Assembly (NCBI GenBank): GCA_013695565.1 | Contig: JACDAG010000332.1 | Coordinates: forward strand, 1 to 5,580 | Direction: 5' to 3' | Origin: Bradyrhizobium sp. | GTDB lineage: Bacteria > Pseudomonadota > Alphaproteobacteria > Rhizobiales > Xanthobacteraceae | Length of the DNA: 5,580 nt | Part shown: positions 1 through 4,674 of the stretch, piece by piece | Layout of the letters: each line of letters begins with the position of its first letter | How positions within the stretch are numbered: position 1 is the stretch's first letter | Translations under genes and position numbers: made by a program | The notes under the pieces: generated by a model | What the model was told of the DNA's origin: nothing | What the model saw: the letters and a program-made list of their open reading frames with translations, nothing else | The model's database searches: none

Positions 1-149
1 CCGCAAATATCCATGCCATGACCAAACCGGCGGAACCGTCCACGCCTTCCGGCTCCTCCGAAAACTCAACAACGAAGGCGACAGATCACGCGCTACAAAA
101 ATACGACAACTTCACCCGCTACGGACATCGCGTGGAGCGCGCGAACTGA
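1..149 (+). CDS. Possible 3' end of an unidentified gene (partial)
   Basis: Reading from position 3, this frame is open from the window edge to a TGA at 147-149, giving about 48 residues ending in DNFTRYGHRVERAN. The residues are hydrophilic, rich in Ser, Thr and Pro at first and then basic, with no recognisable motif. About two thirds of third codon positions are G or C, which is compatible with coding but less biased than the neighbouring genes. The second frame is also open across this stretch, so the case for coding is weak. If real, it is the C-terminal tail of a gene beginning outside the window and converging on the PAS protein gene. I do not recognise it and assign no function. Confidence 0.3.
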   Translation, partial: ANIHAMTKPAEPSTPSGSSENSTTKATDHALQKYDNFTRYGHRVERAN

Positions 150-164
150 GGCGCACTGGCGCCT
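149..164. terminator. Short GC hairpin between convergent stops
   Basis: AGGCGC (149-154) and GCGCCT (159-164) form a perfect 6 bp stem with an ACTG loop. It sits exactly between the TGA of the upstream + strand frame (147-149) and the TAG of the minus-strand PAS gene (163-165), so it could end transcription from either side. There is no clear T-run on either side, so it is not a canonical intrinsic terminator. The position is the main support. Confidence 0.3.
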
Positions 165-1059
165 ATTCCGCCGCGCGCAAATGCCGGGCCAGACTGCGCT
201 CGCCGCCGCCGCGCAGCGAACGGTAGTAGTCGGCGCCATCGGGATCGTCGGTGTGACGCACGAGATCAGTGACCGGCGTATAGCTCAGCATGCGCCCGCC
301 ATCGGGCAATGCGGTGCAGGAAAAGCGCAGCACCTGGCCGTCGGCGAGATTGATATTGATCGGGGTGGAATCGCCGGCCCGCATCTTCTCGGTACGCTCG
401 GCGATAAAGTAGCTCAGTTCATCCTCTGGCAGTTCGTAGGCGCCGGTGTCGCGACCGTGATACATCAGCGCGATGAACGGCGGTTTGGCGTCGGCCTGTT
501 CGTCGGACAACGAAAAATACTCGCGGAAGGCGCGGTTGATGAATTCCGCGCGGGTGTCGGAATCCAGCAGCACAATGCCGATATCGACCTGGTCGAGGGC
601 CGTCGACAGCCGCATCGCGGTGGCGTGATGCTTCTGCTCCCAGGCAAAGGCGTCGATCCATTTTTGACGGAGCAGCCCGGTGATGACAGCGGTGCCGACG
701 GCGGTCGCCGCCAATAGCAGCATGCGCATCAGGTCGGACATGTCGTAGCCAGGCATGGCGCGGTGATTGAGGAAGAACAGCGCCGAGGACACCACGGCGA
801 TGGCGGCGCTGATCAGCCCGGAAGTGAGGCCGCTGATCGAGCTGGCGAGTGCCACGATGCAAACGAACAGTGGCGCGGGGTTGGGCACGGCAATGACATT
901 GCGGTCGACAAAGAAGGCGATCAAAGCCGTCGCTGTCGTCAGAACCGGACCGGAGATGGCGCGCCAGTCGAACTGCATGCCCGTTCTCATTGCCTCCCAA
1001 AGCGTTGATTGAGGCCGTTCTTTGCGGCTGTTCTCGTTGCGTCCGAGATTAAGGCGCAC
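163..1059 (-). CDS. Membrane-anchored PAS-domain sensor protein without kinase domain
   Basis: This protein is up to 298 residues long. A hydrophilic N-terminus is followed by four hydrophobic segments at about residues 36-51, 63-80, 81-98 and 110-129. A short basic linker (RQKWIDAFAWEQKHH) leads to a cytoplasmic PAS domain at about 151-268, best resembling the PAS_7-type folds of alphaproteobacterial sensor kinases: ALDQVDIGIVLLDSDTR, INRAFREYF, then a final LPDGGRMLSYTPVTDL strand. PAS proteins of this type normally sense small ligands or redox state and pass the signal to a histidine kinase or cyclase. Here the protein stops about 30 residues after the PAS domain, with no H-box, ATPase, GGDEF or methyl-accepting region, so its partner is unknown. 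The start is uncertain. The longest frame begins with a GTG at 1059 that lacks a Shine-Dalgarno. An ATG at 990 follows GGGAGG by only 2 bases, and another lies at 978. Starting at either ATG keeps all domains (275 or 271 residues). Confidence 0.85.
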   Translation of the reverse strand: MRLNLGRNENSRKERPQSTLWEAMRTGMQFDWRAISGPVLTTATALIAFFVDRNVIAVPNPAPLFVCIVALASSISGLTSGLISAAIAVVSSALFFLNHRAMPGYDMSDLMRMLLLAATAVGTAVITGLLRQKWIDAFAWEQKHHATAMRLSTALDQVDIGIVLLDSDTRAEFINRAFREYFSLSDEQADAKPPFIALMYHGRDTGAYELPEDELSYFIAERTEKMRAGDSTPININLADGQVLRFSCTALPDGGRMLSYTPVTDLVRHTDDPDGADYYRSLRGGGERSLARHLRAAE

Positions 1060-1144
1060 ATTGTGACGGTAGTTTCAGGTTATGGCGTTTTATCTTTTTC
1101 TGTCCTTAAAAGGGGCTTGAGCGGACCCGCAGAGCTTTCGCGAC

Positions 1145-1156
1145 TTTGAATTCAAA
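1145..1156. promoter_or_regulatory. 12 bp AT-rich palindrome in divergent intergenic region
   Basis: TTTGAATTCAAA is a perfect 12 bp inverted repeat, followed by a partial repetition of its right half (ATTCAAAA at 1161-1168). It lies between the divergently oriented PAS sensor and DUF486 genes, just upstream of the stress-type promoter match. A dimeric regulator site is one reading. Chance in an AT-richer spacer is another. No regulator gene is visible next to it. Confidence 0.22.
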
Positions 1157-1173
1157 TGGTATTCAAAACCGAT

Positions 1174-1199
1174 GGAACCGGTTTCCGCGCCCGGTCGTT
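1174..1199 (+). promoter_or_regulatory. EcfG-type general stress response promoter candidate
   Basis: GGAAC at 1174-1178 and CGTT at 1196-1199 are separated by exactly 17 bases. This matches the consensus known for EcfG (sigma-EcfG/PhyR/NepR general stress response) promoters in alphaproteobacteria, GGAAC-N16/17-CGTT. It points toward the DUF486 gene, and transcription would begin near 1205-1210, leaving a leader of roughly 80 bases. Caution: the CGTTAGAGCG junction and the AACCGGTTTCC stretch resemble parts of dispersed repeats of this group, so the -10 half may belong to a repeat rather than a promoter selected here. Confidence 0.45.
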
Positions 1200-1252
1200 A
1201 GAGCGTTTTCCGGCGAAGTGGACACCGGTTCGCGTCAAGAAAACGCGTCAAA
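1198..1252. repeat. Bradyrhizobium-type dispersed palindromic repeat
   Basis: GCGTTTTC (1203-1210) and GAAAACGC (1239-1246) are perfect inverted arms. Inside them a second pair is present, GCGAA (1213-1217) and TTCGC (1229-1233), around a core reading GTGGACACCGG. The arrangement GAGCGTTTTC / GCGAAGTGG / ACCGGTTCGCGT / GAAAACGCGTCAAA matches, from memory, a short intergenic element found in many copies in Bradyrhizobium and Rhodopseudomonas genomes. No second copy lies in this window. It sits in the leader of the DUF486 gene, where it could fold as an RNA stem-loop. The outer boundaries are approximate. Confidence 0.6.
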
Positions 1253-1287
1253 TTAAAGAATCTATTGCCCGAAATTCACATGAGGAC

Positions 1288-1644
1288 ATGATGCCGACCG
1301 TCTCCCCGCAGATCCTGCCGATCCTGATGCTGCTTGCCTCCAACGTCTTCATGACCTTCGCCTGGTACGGCCATCTCAAATTCAAAGAGAGCTCGCTGGT
1401 GCTCGTGATCCTCGCGAGCTGGGGGATCGCGTTCTTCGAATACTGGCTGGCGGTGCCGGCCAACCGCTGGGGCAGCGCGGTGTATTCGGCGGCGCAACTC
1501 AAGACCATGCAGGAGGTGATCACGCTGGTCGTGTTCGCTTGCTTCTCGGTGCTGTACCTGAAGGAGCCGTTGGGGTGGAATCACGCGCTCGGTTTTGCGT
1601 TCATCGCCGCCGGGGCGTTTTTGATCTTTCACAAGTGGTCGTGA
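1288..1644 (+). CDS. DUF486 (DMT-like) small membrane protein
   Basis: This 118-residue protein is almost entirely membrane-embedded, with four predicted helices at about 8-26, 36-54, 74-92 and 98-115. It carries the conserved core of the DUF486 family: FAWYGHLKF, FFEYWLAVPANRWG, the loop YSAAQLKTMQEVITL, and LYLKEPLGWNH. The family is related to the drug/metabolite transporter (DMT) superfamily, whose small members usually work as dimers, but its substrate is not established. The length is normal for the family. The start is at the ATG-ATG pair (1288 or 1291). AGGA at 1283-1286 is spaced 1 and 4 bases from them, which favours 1291. The frame stays open back to an ATG at 1156, but those residues would be encoded by the promoter and palindromic repeat and are not family-like. 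The gene converges on the DUF3828 gene, with 6 bp between stops. The promoter candidate at 1174-1199 suggests stress induction. Confidence 0.9.
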   Translation: MMPTVSPQILPILMLLASNVFMTFAWYGHLKFKESSLVLVILASWGIAFFEYWLAVPANRWGSAVYSAAQLKTMQEVITLVVFACFSVLYLKEPLGWNHALGFAFIAAGAFLIFHKWS

Positions 1645-1650
1645 GCAATC

Positions 1651-2148
1651 TTAGCCGCCGGTGATCGAGCGGTAATGGTCAATCAGGCTCTTGCCGGAAT
1701 CGTAGATGATATTGGCGATCCGCCAATCCTCGCCGGGGCCGACGACGTGAACGAGGATCCTGTGCGGCTCGCCGCGATGCTCGATCTCGACGCGAATCGT
1801 GGCCGGTCCCAGATCTTCGTCACCGGAATCGCGTTCGACCTTGCCGACCTTGATCTCGGCGCCGGGCAGCACGCCGTAGCCGAAGAAGGCGTTCAACAAC
1901 GGGCCCATCATCTGGTTCTTCGGATATTGCCGCGGCGCTTGCATCAACCGCCGCATGCCGGGCGAGAACAGCGCGTAGAAGTCTTCCTGACCGAGCGGGG
2001 TTTTCGCGGCGTGCAGGCGCGCCTGCTTGTAATAGGTGGTCTCGACGAATTCCCGGATACTGACGCCGCCGCATTCGGCGCGGCCGGGGCGGGCAGCGAA
2101 CAGCGTCATGGCGCCTGACAATGCGAAAACAAACTGACGCCGGTTCAT
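1651..2148 (-). CDS. Secreted DUF3828 domain protein
   Basis: This is a 165-residue exported protein. The N-terminus NRRQFVFALSG followed by a hydrophobic stretch and RPGRA-EC reads as a signal peptide with likely cleavage after residue 24. The paired arginines before QFV resemble a Tat signal, although a Sec route is also possible. The mature part, about 140 residues, resembles the DUF3828 family: FVETTYYKQARLH near the start, the motif DFYALFSPGMRRLM, and the typical ending DWRIANIIYDSGKSLIDHYR, where the last strand and helix close the fold. The function is unknown and the protein probably lies in the periplasm. The start is the only plausible ATG for the signal peptide, but no good Shine-Dalgarno precedes it. 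It lies 72 bp downstream of the PQQ-dependent dehydrogenase gene on the same strand, with no obvious terminator between, so co-transcription is plausible. Confidence 0.82.
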   Translation of the reverse strand: MNRRQFVFALSGAMTLFAARPGRAECGGVSIREFVETTYYKQARLHAAKTPLGQEDFYALFSPGMRRLMQAPRQYPKNQMMGPLLNAFFGYGVLPGAEIKVGKVERDSGDEDLGPATIRVEIEHRGEPHRILVHVVGPGEDWRIANIIYDSGKSLIDHYRSITGG

Positions 2149-2220
2149 GCGTGGGGTGCCCGAAAACGGAAGGCCATGAACCTTGGTCGCAGTCCGCCGG
2201 TTACGCGTTGACGGGCGCTG

Positions 2221-3399
2221 TCACTTTGAGGAAGGCGCTACCCGCAAGATCCGCCCCGAGGAGCTGTCGGTGAGCAGCCACAGCGCGCCGTCGGGGCCTT
2301 GCCGTACGTCACGAATCCGCTCGTGCAGGTTCTGCAGCAGGCGCTCTTCGCCGGTTACGGCATTGCCGTTCAGCGACAGCCGCACCAGCATGGTGCCGGC
2401 CAGCGCGCCGGTGAACAGGCTGCCGGACCATTTTGGAAACAGCTTTCCGGTATAGAACAGCATTCCCGATGGCGCGATCGACGGCACCCAGTATTTCACC
2501 GGCTGCTCCATGCCGGCTTTGGCCGTGCTCTCGTGGATTTTCGAGCCGCTGTAATCGATGCCATAGCCGATCACCGGCCAGCCGTAATTCTTGCCCTTGC
2601 CAATGATGTTGACCTCGTCGCCGCCGCGCGGGCCGTGTTCGGTTTCCCAGACCTCGCCCGATGCCGGGTTGATCGCGAGCCCCTGGCCGTTGCGATGGCC
2701 GTAACTCCAGATTTCCGGCTTGGCGCCGGCGCGGCCGATGAACGGGTTGCCTGATGGCACCGATCCATCGGGCGCGATCCGGATCACCTTGCCGAGGTGA
2801 TTGCCGAGGTCCTGTGCCAGATCGCGAGGGACGAAATGTTCGCCCAGCGTCACGAACAGATTGCCGTCATCCGCTTGCACGATGCGGCAGCCATAATGAT
2901 TCCCGGACGTTAGCGGTCCTTCCTGGCGGAAGATGATCTTGGTCTCGTCAAGGCGGCCGCTGCCGTCGTTGAGTTTGGCGCGTGCGATCGCGGTGCGGCC
3001 ACCGCCGCTGGTCCGCTCGGCGAAACAGAAATAGATCGTCCTGTTTTGCGCATAGGATTTGTCTGTCATGACATCGAGCAGGCCGCCCTGGCCGGAGGCC
3101 CACACGTCGGGCACGCCCTTGAGCGGCGGCGACAGCTGGCCTTCCGCCGACACGATGCGCATGCGGCCCGGCCGTTCCGTCACCAGCATCCTGCCATCGG
3201 GCAGGAACGCCAGCGACCATGGATTGACCAGGCCGCGCGCAAAGGTGCGCACTTCGAGGCCACCGGCGGACGACGGAAACTCCGTCTCTTCGCCGCGCGT
3301 GCCGGTGGCAATCACCAAGGTCGCGGTCAGCAGGATCGCTGCCGTCAGCGCGGCCGTGACAAGTCCGACAGGGGATTTCATTCCGGCGGGTGCTTTCAT
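2221..3399 (-). CDS. Exported PQQ-dependent sugar (aldose) dehydrogenase
   Basis: This 392-residue protein belongs to the soluble glucose dehydrogenase/Asd beta-propeller family, which oxidises aldoses in the periplasm with pyrroloquinoline quinone and passes electrons to the respiratory chain. Residues 11-32 form a hydrophobic export signal or anchor. The family motifs follow in order: LVNPWSLAFLPDGRMLVTERPGR (about 57-79), SGQGGLLDV (102-110), SGNHYGCRI (165-173), WSYGHRNGQGL (231-241), EHGPRGGDEVN (254-264), NYGWP (271-275), WVPSIAPSG (304-312) and RIRDVRQGPDGALWLL (361-376). By analogy with the Acinetobacter enzyme, H168 is the probable catalytic base, R236-N237 a substrate/PQQ pair, and R361/R363 the PQQ-binding arginines. 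Calcium would also be required. No PQQ synthesis genes are present in the window. Starts at 3399 or 3381 (Met7) are both possible and neither has a clear Shine-Dalgarno. The gene lies between a small membrane protein (69 bp upstream) and the DUF3828 gene. Confidence 0.92.
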   Translation of the reverse strand: MKAPAGMKSPVGLVTAALTAAILLTATLVIATGTRGEETEFPSSAGGLEVRTFARGLVNPWSLAFLPDGRMLVTERPGRMRIVSAEGQLSPPLKGVPDVWASGQGGLLDVMTDKSYAQNRTIYFCFAERTSGGGRTAIARAKLNDGSGRLDETKIIFRQEGPLTSGNHYGCRIVQADDGNLFVTLGEHFVPRDLAQDLGNHLGKVIRIAPDGSVPSGNPFIGRAGAKPEIWSYGHRNGQGLAINPASGEVWETEHGPRGGDEVNIIGKGKNYGWPVIGYGIDYSGSKIHESTAKAGMEQPVKYWVPSIAPSGMLFYTGKLFPKWSGSLFTGALAGTMLVRLSLNGNAVTGEERLLQNLHERIRDVRQGPDGALWLLTDSSSGRILRVAPSSK

Positions 3400-3468
3400 C
3401 GTGGTCGGTCGCGATGCTGATCATCGCGCGCTGCTTTGGCAAAGCTGCGAATAGGTAGACGCCCGGAA

Positions 3469-3645
3469 TCAAACCGGGATCGGCATTGCCATGGACACCT
3501 TGATCGAGAGCACGGTCAGTGTGACGACGAGGCACAGCGACAGCGTACCGATCGCCAGACAGGCGGCGATAGCGTTGGTCAGTCGGGGTGAAGCAACGGG
3601 TGCAAGGCGGCCCCCAAAGCCGACCGTGCCGAGCGACCGTATCAT
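3469..3645 (-). CDS. Small single-span membrane protein (58 aa), unknown function
   Basis: A short frame from ATG at 3645 to TGA at 3469 encodes 58 residues. It has a basic, Gly-rich N-terminus (MIRSLGTVGFGGRL), then a hydrophobic helix at about 25-48 (IAACLAIGTLSLCLVVTLTVL) and a short Met/Pro tail ending MAMPIPV. The positive residues before the helix predict an N-in orientation in the inner membrane. Support for a real gene comes from GAAGGA eight bases before the ATG, the coherent membrane-protein composition, and its fit in an otherwise empty gap between same-strand genes. The stop lies in the loop of a weak CCCGG/CCGGG hairpin (3462-3478). I do not recognise a family. A stress-type promoter resemblance lies about 100 bases upstream. 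The dehydrogenase gene begins 69 bp downstream and may share its transcript. Confidence 0.68.
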   Translation of the reverse strand: MIRSLGTVGFGGRLAPVASPRLTNAIAACLAIGTLSLCLVVTLTVLSIKVSMAMPIPV

Positions 3646-3653
3646 GGTCTAAA

Positions 3654-3658
3654 TCCTT
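3654..3658 (-). promoter_or_regulatory. Ribosome binding site of the 58-aa membrane protein
   Basis: On the minus strand AAGGA (within GAAGGAT) lies 8 bases before the ATG at 3645. It is the best-spaced Shine-Dalgarno in the window and is what decides that this small frame is a gene. Confidence 0.6.
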
Positions 3659-3745
3659 CAAGACGCGGACGAATCACTCACGACGTCGGGCAAGCTCGCA
3701 ACCGTCGCCGGCAATATTGCGGCGTGCTGTCGCCGAAAATGGCAA

Positions 3746-3772
3746 AATCGCGGCAATCCCAAGCGTTGTTCC
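3746..3772 (-). promoter_or_regulatory. Imperfect EcfG-type promoter candidate
   Basis: On the minus strand GGAAC (3772-3768) is followed after 17 bases by CGATT (3750-3746). This differs at one position from the CGTT -10 of the EcfG consensus. It reads toward the 58-residue membrane protein with a predicted leader of about 95 bases. The rest of the 3646-3828 spacer shows no convincing sigma-70-like element. Confidence 0.25.
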
Positions 3773-3828
3773 CGCTGTCCTTAACCTTTGGACGCCTCTT
3801 CAAGCGAACGTGAAGGGCAGCGCTGGGT

Positions 3829-4527
3829 TCACGCCCCGGCGGCGATGTCGGCCGTATTGGCGATCTCGGCTTCCGGCTGCCAGTCCATGGTCACGAAGCC
3901 GGGGGTCTGTTCGATCCGCCGCAGCCAGGCGCGGATCGCGGGGAATGTCGCGAGGTCGAAGTCGCAGCGGTCGGCGACGTGGGTGTAGCCGTACAGCGCG
4001 ATGTCGGCGACGGTGATCTGGCCGGCGGCGAAATAGGCCCGCGTCTTGAGATGGTTCTCCATCACCTGAAGCGCGGCATAGCCACGCTCCATCCAGTCCT
4101 CCAGCGCATGGGTCTGCAGGTCGCGGCCGCCCTTGACCAGCGACAGCCAGAAATAGGCGGCGCCGAGATTGGGCTCCAGCGCGTGCTGTTCGAAGAACAT
4201 CCACTGCAGCGCCTCGGCGCGCTCGACCCGCGATTCCGGCGCCAGCGAAGTGCCGCCGGCGACATACCAGAGGATGGCGTTGGACTCGGCGAGGTAACGG
4301 CCTTCGGCGACTTCCAGCAGCGGCACCTGTCCGCTCGGGTTCTTCGCCAGAAAGTCCGGCGTGCGGCTTTCGCCGCGCAGGATGTCGACTTCGATCGCGC
4401 AATACGGCGCGTTGAGCAGCGACAGCGCAAGGCGGACCTTGTAGCTGTTGCCGGAGCGCTGCATCGAATAGAGCTTGTACATCGTGTCGGATTCAATCGA
4501 TCGGGTGTTGGAGGCAAGTGCGGACAT
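3829..4527 (-). CDS. Glutathione S-transferase family protein
   Basis: This cytosolic protein is up to 232 residues long. An N-terminal thioredoxin-like domain (about 16-92) begins MYKLYSMQRSGNSYKVRLAL, with candidate catalytic/GSH-activating serines S25 and S28. It continues with NPSGQVPLLE, containing the cis-proline P69 that contacts the glutathione backbone, and ESNAILWYVA, where E81-S82 bind the gamma-glutamyl group. The all-helical C-terminal domain (about 98-215) holds the folding motif GQITVADIALYGYT, with T172 and D175 as the N-capping box. Such enzymes conjugate or reduce electrophiles with glutathione. The particular substrate cannot be read from sequence. The first 15 residues (MSALASNTRSIESDT) are outside the family fold, so the ATG at 4482 is an equally good start, giving 217 residues. 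Neither start has a good Shine-Dalgarno. A CGTGAA/TTCACG inverted repeat (3809-3833) spans the stop. Confidence 0.92.
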   Translation of the reverse strand: MSALASNTRSIESDTMYKLYSMQRSGNSYKVRLALSLLNAPYCAIEVDILRGESRTPDFLAKNPSGQVPLLEVAEGRYLAESNAILWYVAGGTSLAPESRVERAEALQWMFFEQHALEPNLGAAYFWLSLVKGGRDLQTHALEDWMERGYAALQVMENHLKTRAYFAAGQITVADIALYGYTHVADRCDFDLATFPAIRAWLRRIEQTPGFVTMDWQPEAEIANTADIAAGA

Positions 4528-4627
4528 AATGTCGCGCGCGGATCACCGCAACGCGGCTAAACAATGATGCCGATGCCAGTGCGTCGCAAGACCCGCACAA
4601 TGGAAAAAGTCGAAAACCTCTACCGCA

Positions 4628-4641
4628 CTGCACGCGTGCAG
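4628..4641. repeat. 14 bp perfect palindrome between GT87 and GST genes
   Basis: CTGCACGCGTGCAG reads the same on both strands. In RNA it could fold as a 5 bp stem with a CGCG loop. On the minus strand it lies about 34 bases after the GT87 stop and is followed, some 10 bases on, by a T-rich stretch (TTTTCGACTTTTT). It could therefore be a weak terminator for that gene. Alternatively it could be an operator upstream of the GST gene, about 100 bases before its longest start. The sequence does not decide between these. Confidence 0.35.
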
Positions 4642-4674
4642 AATGATTCTATCGACCCGCCAGAACAATTCAGA

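Noticed and set aside
181..717. 178-residue + strand frame opposite the PAS gene
   Set aside because: The opposite strand encodes a recognisable PAS domain and membrane helices. This frame has only low-complexity Gly/Ala/Val/Arg content.
1156..1287. N-terminal extension of the DUF486 gene from an ATG at 1156
   Set aside because: The extra 44 residues would be encoded by the promoter match and the palindromic repeat, are highly basic and not membrane-like, and the family starts just before the first helix. The ATG pair at 1288/1291 has an AGGA.
2149..2220. Separate promoter or regulatory element before the DUF3828 gene
   Set aside because: No -35/-10 pair, dyad or Shine-Dalgarno of note could be found in the 72 bp.
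2948..3661. 237-residue minus-strand frame overlapping the dehydrogenase start and the small gene
   Set aside because: It is rich in Arg, His and Ala without motifs and is out of frame with the dehydrogenase, whose family motifs are clear. It also overlaps the better supported 58-residue gene.
3809..3833. CGTGAA/TTCACG inverted repeat at the GST stop as a terminator
   Set aside because: The stem is 6 bp with a 13-base loop, overlaps the stop codon and has no T-run. It is too weak to list as a feature.
3979..4560. 193-residue + strand frame opposite the GST gene
   Set aside because: It is antisense to an unmistakable GST fold, with no Shine-Dalgarno or domain signal.
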